A stretch of 64,000 nt of DNA, taken from contig NC_087078.1 in NCBI RefSeq assembly GCF_026151205.1, positions 11,752,494 through 11,816,493 on the forward strand, read 5' to 3'. The notes under the pieces are model-generated. The model saw nothing but the letters and a program-made list of their open reading frames with translations, ran no database searches and was not told the DNA's origin. This DNA comes from Bolinopsis microptera. Its lineage: Eukaryota; Ctenophora; Tentaculata; Lobata; Bolinopsidae. Made by a program: the position numbers and the translations under genes. This document shows, one piece after another, positions 23,422 to 37,400 of this stretch. The first letter of the stretch is position 1, and every line of letters starts with the position of its first letter.

Positions 23422-24217
23422 CCACGACCCACTCTCTCTCCCTCTGGTTATCGGACGGCTGCGATCACTGCTCTAAATGGTTGAGAGTCGCGACAAGTGC
23501 CCGGTCTAGACACAGTCAACTCCCTCCGCACGCAACCAACCTGTTTTGTAGAGATGTTGCTTTGTGAGGACCACAAAATCTCAAAGTACAGTATATAAAT
23601 ATAGTCAAGCGATCACGCGCCACTTTCCTGGCGATACACTTCCCGTTTAACATTAACAGTCGTAGAGACTAATTAAGGTTGATATATATATAATTATATA
23701 TATATACATAATATATACTTCTTGGTCGAAACAGAATGATGGTGTTGAAAATGGCAAAGATGGCAAGGAAATGATTATTACCAATGATATGACAGCTTGT
23801 TGAAGCACGATAAATATATGGCTGTTATGTAGCAGATTTATAATCTCAAATTGATCGTTTTTCAATTCAGGATAGATGTTGATCAAATATTCGGTCGGTT
23901 CTAGCAAGGCAAATATCCAATGAAATTATATTATTTCTATACCTATTTAACTCTGATACTACAAACAGTTGCATGGCCACCAATTAAAGGAGACAGAAGG
24001 ATTATACTCGAAAAGGGACTGTTAGGGAAGTGTGTGGACCGTTGAGGTTATAACCGTTCGATCCAAACAAAAACCGTAAACTATAAATAACGATATCGAC
24101 AGTTCTGCTAATATCAGTATAATATCAGTATCACTACTCCATTATGTATTCTAGTTAGATCAAGTCAATAGTCACTCCATTTACTTTAAGCCTATTGCAT
24201 TGAACTAACCTCATAAA

Positions 24218-24298
24218 ATATGCAATTTATGCAATTTATGCAATTTATGCAATTTTGCAATTATGCAATTTATGCAATTTATGCAATTTAATACTTAA
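24218..24298 (+). repeat. 10-bp tatgcaattt minisatellite
   Basis: Seven to eight imperfect units in tandem. ATGCAAAT-like octamer sequences recur within it by composition. No coding content. Confidence 0.85.
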
Positions 24299-26308
24299 TA
24301 TGCAATTTAAATGAGTTTGCATCGGACGTGACAGAATACTGCGAAAGGTTACATGGCTTGGTTATTCCTAGTTAAAATATTATCATGGCACTAATTGTCT
24401 CCATATGCAATAGATCCTGAATATAACTTGCGTTACAAAAAACACACTATCACAAGTCAGTCGATATATTAATATTATATTTATATATAAATATTATCTT
24501 ATATTATGAATATTATATATTTATATTATAAATATTATATTACTAGTGTAACCCGTGCCTACGGCCGGAACTTCATTATCGCAGTTAAATTGTAAAAGTA
24601 TAAACAGTGCAAAAGTTAAAACGGCGATCAGTCGAAACCGGCTGCATTATTAGTATAGATATATTTATATGTCGAACCTTTTAAGTTTTGAATTGTACAG
24701 AAAATTGTGCAACTTTTTTGTCCTATCATTTTTCAAAATTTCGAGTTCTGACGTCTGTTATTTGTATATTTTAGTTGTCCGTAATATGGGTGTTCAAAAC
24801 TAATCTAAAAACATTTGCCGGAATGTTACTGGGCGGCGGTCGGTCCCCAGGTAACCGGAATGCCGTGAAGCAGATTGTCAGACATGTCGAACTGACCTGC
24901 TTAAAAGGAATAGTATCAGATAATGTTTATATAGCTGGTTCCTAATTGGATGATATCGTCGTCTGTACTTAAATCACAATGGCCAGCTATTATTTTATGT
25001 GCTGTATCTCATAAATTATAAGCGGTCTGGTTTCATCGATCACATAACCACAGGCCTTATAAGGCTTTCAGTACCCCAGTTTTAGGCTTAAAGGATATGT
25101 CATGTGACCAACGCGACCAAATATAACACTTATGTATTTGAGCATAGTCAGGATCAGAGGTCGGGGGAAATTATCTCGTAGAGTTGATACTGGACAAACT
25201 TGGGCAAACTGGGAAATGGTATAAGGATGAGTTAGTTTTCTGAGCTTTTGCTTCAGATTGTAAATTATGCATGATACTGAAAAGAGGCTGTAAAGATATT
25301 ACAAAAGTAGTAAGTACCCACTACTTAGTTCAGTGACAAACTCTTCTGAGAAAGTAATGTTCCCAACGTTATGTGTTAAAAGGTATATAGTGGTCAGATC
25401 ACTTAGATCCCCCACGTCTGTCAGCTTTCGAAATCACATACGTCGTCACTCGTCTGTACTGAATCATATCAGAGTGACCAACATGCCCATGGGGCCCCTC
25501 GTTGGGCCTCATGCTCCTCTTTTGGAGGGGCATCAGTATTTCTCCCTCTGAAGCAAGTAAAACTGTAATCAGCTAATTTCCCCACGAATTTCTGTCGGTG
25601 GCACTGGGATAACTTTAAAATTCAACTGTTGGCACTATTATTTGAGTTTTATAATTGCGTATTGAGTAATTATAAGTTATCTCACTTTTAAAAATAGAAT
25701 AAATATCTAGCTCCTCTTACCTCACTACATAATGGGCAGGTTTTCGAAAATTGGGATTTTATGGCGCCACAAGCCCAACCCAGCCATTAGCGTTTTATTG
25801 TTTATTTCAGTTTTGCCCATTGAATTGTACTATATACTTTTCGTTCCTCTTGACTTCTAGCTTCCCCGGCCCTACACCGCAGACCGCCGACAATATCATC
25901 TTTCTTCAAATCCCCATACACTACCCTTTTCACAAGTTTCTGTTTACCCAAGTTTCAACCCCAAGTTTCTTTTTCTGGGGGATGACAAAATGGATACAAA
26001 AGCATCTCAAGGGTGGAATGTAAATGCAACTGAAGCTAATTAAGCTTCATTTAGGGCTAGACGCCCCTCTAAATTCCCCTCTTTTAGGTCAAAATGTATG
26101 CCCCTCCAAGATATTTTTCTCTGTTGGTCAGTATGAATCATATTGTATGATAGGTTAGTAGGTACTGGTAGCAAATCTGGTGTTGGTGACCAGTTGAAAT
26201 CTATTGTAAACGTTTGTAGAGTTGTTAAAAGTATCTTATGAGGCCTCTAAGCTGCTAAATGTATTGGGGACCCCATCTAATGAGTAAACACTGATAAGCC
26301 TTAAAGTA

Positions 26309-27134
26309 CCTTATCGGACCTTATTTGGACGGACATTACTTGAACGCTGGAGGCACTAGCGTTCACGTTAATGTCCGTTCAAATAAAGTCCGTTCAATTA
26401 ATGTCCGTCCAAGTTAAAGTCCGTTGAATTTTTTTCAAAAATTTTTCCATTTCGAACTTTTTGTCCAGAATATGACAACTTTTTAATTTCAGTCAATTTC
26501 AATTGCTATCATTAGACTAAAATATATCGTTGAATCAATAAAAACAAGGTATCATAAAATTTTAACAATCTGAATAGTAAATATCACATTATTGCATGAT
26601 CACTATCTTGAAGTTGAACTTCGGCTTCTTCTACCTCATTTTGTTTTACAAATGGTTGTCTGTCCAACTCGTAGTCGTACCAGGCAATGAACGATCCCAA
26701 CTGCTCGACTAAAGAGATACTTGAATGCCTAAAATACAGCTTAAGCTTTATCTCTAGCTTCCCACTTTATATAGGCGACCTTCGGTGGCTTATGTCAGCT
26801 ACGATACCTTCTACCATAACACCCATCTCGATAAAGTAGAAGACAAACCGGGATATCTCCCTGCACGAAAACCCATTTGATGAAGATGATATGTGATATT
26901 AGATAATGATCATGTACACATATTTTAACATTTTTACTTATTATAGACTGCTTTTCTTGCTTAGTGTATGAAAAAAGGATTTAAAAATCATTTGCTAAAA
27001 TTAAAAAAACGTCAAAAAAAGTTGAAAAAAATTCGGATTTTTGATGGTTTTGATTGCCTTCTAGCGTTCATATTTATGTCCGTTCATAATTATGTCCGTT
27101 CAAATAATGTCCGTCCAAATAAGGTCCGATAAGG
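26309..27134. mobile_element. 826-bp DNA transposon with CCTTATCGGACC inverted repeats and TA target
   Basis: The left end CCTTATCGGACCTTATTTGG and the reverse complement of the right end are identical and remain paired for about 40 bp ('acggacatta[c/t]ttgaacg'). Subterminal 'gtccgttcaa' motifs recur near both ends. Flanks are TA on each side (26307-26308 and 27135-27136), as for Tc1/mariner-type insertion. On the minus strand near 26580-26750 a short open stretch ('VEQLGSFIAWYDYELDRQPF') may be a decayed transposase or host relic. No intact ORF. Confidence 0.75.
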
Positions 27135-27898
27135 TAGTTGGAAAATCCGTAAGATTTTAAGTTCAACCAATCAAACAAAGAATTATCGCTGACTAAATTT
27201 CCTGCGGTTAATCAGTTATAATTAACTTTCTGTTTTCTCATTTCGACTTTCTAAAATAGAATTCTCTTGAATTTTCTTGAGTTGAAGAAATGAATTTAAA
27301 GCGTATTGTTAGGAGTATAATCAAAGATTTGATTAAGATCTCGATAATCATGGTGGACTAACGTAAGTGGCTAAAGCTATTTGTAGACGGAGCGTATAGA
27401 TAATGCCTGTCTAGGTAGTGGCCAATTGGTATAATTGATATAATCGGTATAATTGATAATTGGTATAATTGATAATGTACAATATTGAGGGTAATTTTCT
27501 CCCTTATTAAACTGATATTGCAAGTATATAACTGCCTTTTTTAAAGAAAAAACTATAGAACTATCTGAATACTATTCGTTTATTTAAACCTATTTATCAT
27601 CATACGACAATAGATTGTAGAGTTAAGGGAGATGTTTTAAAAGGGGAATAAACTTGGCATTACTCCCACTCAACCTTTTATCCATTTGGATGCTAACCAT
27701 GATAACCTCTGTTGATTCATTATTTTATAATAGGTGTTTACTTCCCCCTTTTATTACCATCATTATCACAGCATTTAAGACATCATAATTTAAGAAGGTT
27801 TTTAAAGCCCATATACAACTTTGTTAAACTCTTTACTCCGAAACTGTTTAATGAGCCATACACCCCATTCTCTCTCTCCCCCTCACTAGTCACTAGCA

Positions 27899-27905
27899 CA
27901 CTCTC

Positions 27906-27950
<45 letters not shown>
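27899..27950 (+). repeat. (CT)n microsatellite
   Basis: About 25 CT units lie upstream of the homeobox promoter. The complementary (GA)n lies at 28205-28264, so the two could pair. Confidence 0.95.
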
Positions 27951-27952
<2 letters not shown>

Positions 27953-28062
27953 CTGACAAAACACATAACCCATACTTGTGGTGGAGGTAGCGCACCAAAC
28001 CGTCCTCACAATCAACTCCCTCAAAAACCATCACGTGACAGTAGGATGCGGCTCTGCTTTGG

Positions 28063-28146
28063 TTCCCGCCCCCTATTGGCTGCCTCGCTGCATCCCCGTT
28101 CCCTATTGGTCAAGCAACCCACGTTAACCAGGCGCGGTTTTATTGG
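28063..28146 (+). promoter_or_regulatory. Proximal promoter of the homeobox gene (E2F-like, inverted CCAAT boxes)
   Basis: TTCCCGCC (28063-28070) is followed by ATTGG, inverted CCAAT, at 28075, 28105 and 28142, within about 300-380 bp upstream of the ATG at 28439. A CACGTGA motif lies at 28033 and again at 28161. No TATA box is seen. The transcription start probably lies between about 28160 and 28400. Confidence 0.5.
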
Positions 28147-28204
28147 ATTTTAAGGTAGATCACGTGAATCATCTGTCATTTCTGCATGTAAAGTAACGTT
28201 CTCG

Positions 28205-28225
28205 GAGAGCGAAGCGAGAGAGAGA

Positions 28226-28264
<39 letters not shown>
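28205..28264 (+). repeat. (GA)n microsatellite in the promoter or 5' UTR
   Basis: About 28 GA units, interrupted near the start, lie just upstream of the first coding exon. GAGA-type tracts often keep promoters nucleosome-free; whether this one does is inference. Confidence 0.95.
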
Positions 28265-28270
<6 letters not shown>

Positions 28271-28438
28271 TCACAGCTCTCAGGCGACCGACCGGCTCTC
28301 GGCACAGAAATTTCTAGTTTGTCTTGCTCGATTTAAACCGTTTTAGTTAAGTACGCAGACACTGGTTATACCGATAACAAAATCTGACATCGGTTCAAAC
28401 TTGAAGCAGCATCCAGTGTTCCAGAGGAAACCGCTACA

Positions 28439-31400
28439 ATGCAGGAGGACCAGCACAGAGTTGCTTCCTCCTCTTCGCAGTTCTCCATTGAGATGATACT
28501 GCCGTCAGCTGCTGCACAGAAGAGCAAAGTATGTAGTTTATAGTATGTATTTTATGATATGTAGTTTTTCCCAATGGTTTAGTTTGATGGTGCTTGCAAT
28601 TGTTAAGTCCAGTCAGGACCCATATTTTGTCTAATTCTCTTTAAAGTAACAACTGCGTTCGAGCACAGCTGTACCGCTTTCGTTGTTCAATAACCCTCAA
28701 TATGTACAAAAGTTGAAATGATAGATCCCAAGTTATACTTATTATAGGTAAGGAGCAGTGCCACTATTCCGGGAGAACAGTATTACCCCACCATAATGTT
28801 CTGAGTTGTTACGTTTTATTCTCTAAGAAGTTACGTTATGTAAATGAACACGGTTTATTGCGAACCCTTGCCAGGGCTGAGGTTAAGGGTTCTACTATAT
28901 TGGGGATAAACTGGCTTCATGCAACCTCTGTCACTGCTTGTATGGGAAAATGTCAGGTTTATTTATCAAGTATTGGAGATTATTATTATTGCATCATTCA
29001 ACTAAAATGCTGGAAATGGCCTATTAATGGCCTATGTTAAGATTTGGCGATCCTGTGATATAAAAGGTTGTATCGTACTCTGTTACTTTGTTACTTTGTT
29101 ACTTTTTGTGCTCTTTAGATCACCGTGTTGTTTTGTCCTGCTCTGTTTTCAGTGGTGGAATGATCTACACCTTGTCGCAACTTTCCGATTCTCCTGTGCT
29201 ACTTTGCTACAATACTGGTCAGAAGGGAGCTCAGATGTGAGACTCTTGGGGACGGACAGGAAATGACAGTAAATAACCACTCACCTGCACACTGCACAGG
29301 ATTGATGGAAGATGTCAACTATCTTAAATACTGGTGAAAGCTACTCTGCCATCTGGGCATACTCTGCCAAATATTTACTGTGGTGATCACTTTTCCTGCT
29401 ACTTTAACCTCCATTCGGATAATTCTACCTGGATCAGGCTTTCTTGATCCATTCGGGTATACATATCCCTGATAACATTTAGGATATGCGACATCATAAT
29501 TGCTGTTTTTGATTGTTGTCATGTGATTTTATAAGTAATGGAATAAGAAACACCTTTTTAGTCATAATCACCTTTGTAGTAATGGTATACGAATCTACGA
29601 CTTGCTTAAGAGGTTGAGGTACTGAAGAGGTTAAGGTACTGAAGAGGTTAAGGTACTGAAGAGGTTAAGGTACTGAAGAGGTGAAGGTACTTAAGAGGTT
29701 GAGGTACTGAAGAGGTTAAGGTACTGAAGAGGTTAAAGTACTGAAGAGGTTAAGGTACTGAAGAGGTTAAGGCACTATTACCTGGTTAAAGCACCATGAC
29801 GGATAATGGAATCGCGGATCTGTTTAGGAGACAGGATCCTTCGGTACTTAGTCGCTGTTAACCAGTTTAAATTAACCTGATAGCTGGGTGTTAAATAAAA
29901 CTTATTATTTAACATTTGGCTTTTGCCCGAGTAGTTGATAAAGACTCTCTTGTTGAAGGGTTTTACTAATTTACTGGCCAACGCGCTGTCACGTGACTTG
30001 GGATTTTACCGTGTTGTAACTGAAAGAATTGGTCTCATCGAAGCCCTAACCCAAACCATAAGCCCGAAGCTAACCCAAGTCCTCGACAATCGAGTTCGTA
30101 TTTACCTTATCACGTGACCAAAACAATTTGTTCGCATAAATACTCAGGGAAGCGTTTTAACCCAATGTCATGAGGGTATTTCGAAATCAGCATCGAAAAA
30201 TGCATATAATGATGTTACTTTCACATGATCACATGGCCCTTGTGTAAAAAAATTAAAAATTCTTGGCGAGTGATTTATTGGAACTGTTCGTCAAATTTCA
30301 AGGATTTATAACGTTGGCTCGCTATTTAAGCATTTTAAGGGTATTTCATTCTTTGTACCAAGAAAAATTATGACCTGAGAAAATACACTTTGTTATTGAC
30401 GCCAAAAGAAGCGATCGTGAATAAAAGAACTCGTTTTTGTAGTTTTGTAATTTGTTAATGATTTTTGATAGTATTTTAATTTGATTCGCCAAAGCAACAT
30501 GTTTATCCGTTACTATTATATACGTCGCATTCTTTCACCTTTAAAAGAATCATCATTCTCCTTAAAGTATGATGTTTTCAATGGCTTAGTTGGAACATCA
30601 TGATCTCAGATCACTTCTTCCGCCAGGAAACTAGATCCGGATTCGTCATGTCTCCCACGGGATATCTCAAAAACAGAAGTCCACTAACATTGTGTCCTAA
30701 ATAGTCAACCACTGCATCATCTTTTTAATGATGTCTCTTGTTGGTCTGCCTTTAACTGAGAGACCCTGTGATTTGACCCTTTGTAAATCGAAAATCTCCC
30801 CGTGCATTGGAACCCATCTCCAGCAGTTGTCTGCAGCATCTATTAAATTGTTATTATTGCAGTCTCGTCGGGTTTGAATTTAAATCAAATACTTTTTGTG
30901 ACTGGTTTCATTAAGCATTGGTTTTACCCTAGATGAGATTTGATTAAGGATTTTGAAGTTGCATCATTTTTTCCCACGTAACTAATGCACATTTGGGGCC
31001 GGGCTCACGGACCTGCTTCATTCAAAACACGAGCAAGGGAGGCTTTTAAACGTCCTAAATGAAGAGCTGATCGATTGGGTAATTTCAAAATGATGACGGC
31101 CAATTAAGGGGGATTTGAACAGTAGTTCAAGAGGGGACACGGAGGGTCCTGATATCAGAGTAGCCGATAATTAGAGCGAATCTGCTGCTGTCATGCTGTT
31201 AGGTGACATGGTTTAATGGTTGGAGCTAGCCGTCATGTCACTTCCTCCAGATGTGAAGTAGTTATGTATGATCATGTTTCAAATGGGGGATATGTTATAG
31301 TGACGCAATAGTTATTAAGTGGTTGCGTTATGTTGTTTGGGTATTATTCTTGGTCGCAATGGATAATGGCTCATACCCATTAAATTTAGATGCAGTTCAT

Positions 31401-34400
31401 GTGTGAAGTGAAACATCGAGTTAACAACAAAGCATGATGTCAAATATGATGCGATGCATGCGTCAATTGCCATACCACAGCTTTAGTGAACGTACAGTAC
31501 CCAGACATCATACCGCAAAAAATATAACTTTTGAAAATTGAAGAGTTAAAGCCTTAACCAAAGAAATACTGTCACCAACCATCATTCTCTGCTGGAATAA
31601 AAATTGGAAAAGGCAAGGTTGTACAAATTTAAATATTGGACGACATAAGCGATATGGCTGTTCAAAAGAAATCCCTGCCAAGGCCTTTCTCAACTCGATC
31701 AAATCTACTCTATTTCCCGTGTCCAATTCCCATCGGAGCTCCATTTCCGTTTTTGCTCTCATGGTTCGTTTAGCCTGCGGGTCTGGCGACTAAACATCCC
31801 TGCTTGTTGAGTTTAATGTGCCCTAACTTCAAACGGCCTGTTTGAGCTGTGTTGCAGGACGGAGCCGCGGTATCTCCAAATGGAAGAGGATCGAGTAATC
31901 AACGTGCTTGAGATGACGACCAATCAGTGGTATTGTTTAGGTCACGTGACTATGTGTAGTAGTCTCGTGACCCCCAACAGGAACCAGCGTAAAACAGTTA
32001 ACATGCACTATCCGAGAGTCGTCATGGCACCCAATGAGATCCCAGCTTGCAAACACGTGTTCTCGGAGAACCAATCAGGGGTCAGCTACAAACATGTGAC
32101 CTCAGGGGGCCAATGAGGAGGGTGTTGTTAATTCGGAGCTCAATGAATGGCCGCTGCTTCGTCACACCACCTCATTCGACCCTCTTATTTGATTCGAGTC
32201 CTCTTTAAAGACACATATTGCTTCTTCCTCAGCAGACTATTTACCCATTTACCCACAAGTTAAATCACTGATTTACCGGCTTTTTGTCCTTACAGTTTGA
32301 TATAGCTTCATTCCTTAGTTTTACAGTGATTTTCGGAATTGTTCATACTTAGCACTTAAAGTCAATGGTGGTGTACGAGGAACGGGCGGCTGATAGCTAC
32401 AGTTACACGGTATGCAATAATGTTGATTCTCGTCACAGTTTAGAAATAAGTTTTAGTTTTTTCTTTCTTTTCCTCACTCGCCATCGAACTGAGCCTGGAA
32501 TACCATACAAAGAGAAAACTGCTCCAGCTTGACATTGCACAGTTGGCACCGAGCACAGGTGGCACAGAGCTCAGAATTTAATTTGATCGACCTAAATTCT
32601 AGCTGCCTTGACGCTTGTCGATCTCAAAATGTTTTTGCTGTGTAGTAATAATAGTAAACCCGCGATGAGCTGGCATGGGCCTTAATGATAATAGGACATT
32701 ACATGCATTTTTCTTAAGATTATCGACAATTTTTGATCATTTATTAGAATTTAGATGAGTATAATGCGACAGGTGAAAATTTAAGGTAACACAAATACGA
32801 TGATACAATCTTATTGCCAACAAAAGTTGACCAATATTGTTCAACAAGGTATATTTTGATACAGTAACGCCTCGATTTGTCACGCCTTAATATACTGCAA
32901 ACCTATATTAAATATTTACTGCAAACACCGATTTACTACAAACCGATTTCCCGCGGCTATTTTCTTCCCAAAACGAGGCCAGTAAGAAAATGTATTCCGT
33001 AACTTTTTCACTCAAAGCTTCGCTACACAATGGGATGGCAGCTACTCAATATTCAATAAGCATTAATCAAAGTCGAGTAAATTGTGAACAAAGCCGACCG
33101 CCGAATCGGTCGGGGACAGTGGTGCGTAGGCCCAACACAGGCCTAAAGTACAGCCGCGGAAAGCTTCCCTTACCCTCAATATTTTGAGTTTTTAGTGGCC
33201 TGCTCTCCGCGACCTTGCCATTATCTTTGACAGTGCTTCGGTTCGGACCCGCTACCTATCGAATGAAATATAATATCTAGTCTCTACACTTCTATGAGTT
33301 GTCCGGGACCTGGTTTGACTTTAGCCAAATATTGACCTGTTCCTGTCCAGCCAGGTTTATTCACGCAAACAGGGGCTACATCACGTCTTCAACCCAGGGG
33401 GGGCAAGGGGGCGAAGCCCCCTGCGGGGTCCAGAGGCGGAGCCCCTGGTGGGGGGTAGGGGGGCGAAGCCCCCCCAATAACAGGGGTCCGGGGGCGCAGC
33501 CCCCAGTGGGGTCAAGGGGCGGAGCCCCTTGTCGGGGGGATAGGGGGGCGAAGCCCCCCGGAAAATTTTTAAGGAAATTAGACAATTTTGACGCATTTTC
33601 CAGTACTTGAGTACTGGCATGGTATTTAAAAATAACACAATGTAGGGGGGAGGGGGGGCTACAGTGCAGTGGGGCTACAGAGCAGTGGGTGCGAAAACAA
33701 AACTGTATACCATAGCCGTCTGGTTTAATGTTATGTTGAAGAATAAATGTTCATGTTTTTGTAAACTTGTCCCCCAAATCCCAGGGGGGGGGGCAGCTGC
33801 CCCCCCTGCCCCCCCCCCCCCCCCCCCGGTGATGTAGCCCATGGCAAATCTGCTGGTCGCTGGATGTGAATTCAACAAAATCATAAGTTAAGGGTTACAA
33901 CTCTTCATCATTTAGATAACCTTATAGTGATGGGGACTGTTTTTATAACTCTTGAATCTTGATGATGGATCGTTTGTATCTCTGACTCAGAAGATTGATA
34001 CCAAATGAGTAATAATCGATTGTTACTTGAGTAATTATGTATTAGTTTCACTTGTAGTTACGCTCATTGCTTATACTCTTATAGTCACTTACGTAACAAC
34101 TTTCGGAAGATTTCTTGGGCTGATTCCAATTTTATGTACTTAAGTGAAGATCAGGTAAAGCAAAGATCCTAGTGATGTTGGACTAAATTCTTTCATCAAC
34201 TCTTAATTACAAATGATTTTTTATTCAATTGTTTCGCCTGGATGTTTTGAAAGAGACTTGACCAGACTATCTTGACATATTTATCATTTACAAATGTGTT
34301 CAAAATAAGGTCATGGTTGCAACCTGCAACCTGTAATTTCCATTTTTTAAAACCTGTTTTTAGTGAGCTGGATTGGCTAAAATTTGCTTGTAATACATAA

Positions 34401-37400
34401 GATGATTCTTGTATATAAGATGATTCTGAATAGGTCCAAAATAAAGCTGCATTTAGCTGACTTTGTATGAATTATGAACAAACACAAAATGCCTACACGG
34501 AAGCCCCTTACTATTCAATAAAATGGCCTAAAGATTGAGCTAACGTAAATCAGAGGCAGCATATAACTTCTAGCTGGCTCCCGCACATATTCGCACTTTC
34601 AGCTGTTTTCCGCATATATTCGCACTAACAGTCGTTTTCGCACAATTGCAATTTGAAACTTCCCTCACAATTTGTCACAATTTAGGTGTAAAAACCATCA
34701 ATCTTTCGTAAAGTTTGGAGTTCGAAGGAAAATAGGGACGAGTTCAGTTAAAATCATTACTAAATAGAGTCATCAAAGTAAGCAAAGAGTTATCATCAAT
34801 CGTCCAATCCCTTGTACTTATAGTCTTCTAGTTAGAGTATATAGTAGAGAGTCTTTGACTAGTGTAGGAACCGAATAGACACAGTAATCTCCATTCTTTT
34901 GTCTTTACTACAGTAAACAATGAGATCTAACCAGTTCTTGTTACCACGTGACCATAATACCATATTCACCGTAATTTGATCTGCCCGTAAATTAAACTTA
35001 AAGGTCTGCTTTCACACTAATTGATTGCTAATTAATAATCATGGGTCGTTTTTTCGCCACCGTCCGATCTTAGCAGTACTTCACCGGCTCCTAAAAAGCC
35101 AAAATATTCCGCTAAACAAGAAGATATTTCGGTGGCATTTAGAGCTCAGGGATTTATTTCTTCCCTAAATGAAAGGTGAGGAAATTTGTTCTGTAAACCG
35201 TTCTGCAATTACCCATTCGTTCTTATAGAAAGAATCATTAAACTAATCCCATGAAGTAATTTTTAGCAGCTTTCCAACACAAAAAGACCTACTTACCGCA
35301 CGTTTACCACACATCTCGAAAATATTCGCTGCACTCGAGCCGCACTATTCACCAAATTTGCCGCACATTATATTAAGCAATTTTGAGCAAGTGCGCGATT
35401 TTTCGCAAAGTTTTCTGACGTTAATCTTATAACCATTGGTCTGAATTTTCGAATAGGTGCAAAACTATCACAATGAGAATTTGTTATATTTCTTGTGAAC
35501 AGAAATATAACATAAATCGATCAATTTTAAGGAACATTCTAAAATAGTTTAAATCAACATATAAGTAATAAATGCTTCTGGAATCCGGATAGTTGCGTGA
35601 TCACCAAATTGATAAAGTCTATAAATGGTCTCTGAAACAATTGTTTTGCCTAAAACCTATATTTTACAAGAAAAATCTCAAAACTGTTCAGCAAATGCTA
35701 GAAGTTTATTTACTCTTCCTATAGGAATATATTTGAAACTTCCGGATGGATGAAAAGTAATCTCGTAAACGTAAATGAAGCATTGAACCTTAACTTTTGA
35801 AGAAAAATGTTAAGTCGTTTTTCTTAGGTGAAACTATGATTTTACTACCTATGAACATATTACACACGTCTGGAATCTGTATAGGCACAAAATCACTGTG
35901 CACATTTATAAATGACTTTCTAACAAAAACTTTACTTTTTAAGAAAAAGTCTGAAAATCATTTCCATCAGTTGGGACTGAGGTTAATTTCATTCAGAAAT
36001 AGTTAAAACTTCTTGATAGAGCAGAATTGGAAATAACCGCAATGAGGACATCTATACAAGACTCTGGACAAACATGCATCCCTCTATTTGTCCGAAAGAT
36101 GCCAAACATTGTATCAGATCATACTTATATAAAAAATAACCATTGAAGATCATTCACTGCGATTCGAGTATCAGTAAATGTTATCCATTATTCGCTTTTA
36201 TTGTGAAATTTGTCTCGTCATGTTATAAGGTAGGGAAACACTGAATATGAGGATGCATTTTCTAGGCATTTGATTGATGGATCCAGAAATTTATAGCAAT
36301 GGCACGATCACCTTGAAACGTGATAGTTCAAAAAATGTATCACAATGATATAGTCGCAAATAACTAAAAGGGGTCTTAAGTCGTCGCATCCCTCTCTCGT
36401 CAGATTTTAAACGCGGCATCATTAAGTTTAAAATCCAGTCCACGATAATATGCATATAAAGGACGTCGTCGCATCTCCTGAAGTGACATGAATTCTTATT
36501 CGTGCTATCTGTTGGACGTGTCTTCTCACCATCACAACCCCTCCAAGAGGCGAAGAAAATAATTTGATTTATCGTATTAGGTATTTATTATCTTCCATGA
36601 TACAAATCTTACCGAAAAACACGAGTTCGCAGTTGATTTTTACTTAAATTTAGGTGTTGGCGCTGGTATGAGAAAATATCGAACTTAGATTCTCAGATAG
36701 AACATGATCTTGTTGCAGATATAGTGCAAATCATAATGCGATAGAAGATAAATCATTGCCCGACTGGTGACCAATCAGATTGCTCAAATTGGAGATTTTT
36801 GGTTGCTTTTATACTTTATTGATAGACAAGGTAGTATTTAAAGCCATTGTGTGTGTTGCTCACCTCCGATTTTTCCCCCAAACTTTTTTTTCGTTCGAGC
36901 TGTGAGCTCTCAGCCTTTGTTTTTATCGCAAGCCTTTCTTTCGAAATGCACTTCAGCAGCTGTGCTTTTCAATGCCAGGTAAGGGACCCTTTTTCAGCGA
37001 AAACCTTCATGTACACCAACAATTTGTGGGATACTTTCCTACTGGTCATTGCGGAGAATTAAAGCAAACAGTACTTTTTGGATTACTAAAATCATGATTC
37101 ATCATCATAAACGAATCATATTTTTTGCTATTTCGTGACCCTCTGGCACTCATCCATACTTTATAATAACAGCCTCATTATCAAAAGGACTCTGACAAGT
37201 TAGTTGGCACTGTCCCTCGTGTACTCGTGTCTCCTTGTTACCTCCAGTTTCACGGCTGTGTATCAGCTTACTTACAGCTTACTTGCTATAAATAGTCAGA
37301 GTCACTGGGTCAAACAGTATGACTTATCAGCACGTTTTTCTAGGGACGTTGTAATCTTGTTTCTCTAGAGACGTTGACCGTAATCTTGCACTTCATGGTC

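Larger units (their letters stand above)
22580..28020. other. Intergenic region with repeats
   Basis: Between the large gene and the homeobox gene, both on the plus strand. It holds (CT)n at 23388-23418, a 10-bp tatgcaattt array (24218-24298), an interspersed-repeat-like stretch at 24540-24670 ('ctagtgtaacccgtgcctac'), the inverted-repeat transposon at 26309-27134 and (CT)n at 27899-27950. Small ORFs such as 25333-25551 and 25751-26023 show no family resemblance or splice context. Confidence 0.6.

Noticed and set aside
24540-24670. Sequence resembling widely dispersed 'acccgtgcctacgg' repeats
   Set aside because: Too short and without ends to classify.
31508-31762. 84-codon minus-strand ORF in the homeobox intron
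   Set aside because: Has a charged N-terminus but no recognisable domain, splice context or repeat family.
33299-33884. Gly/Pro/Ala-rich ORFs on both strands
   Set aside because: They arise from the GC palindromes and homopolymer runs of a transposon.
34560-35410. CGCAC-rich subrepeats suggesting a transposon
   Set aside because: I could not match inverted termini or a target duplication.
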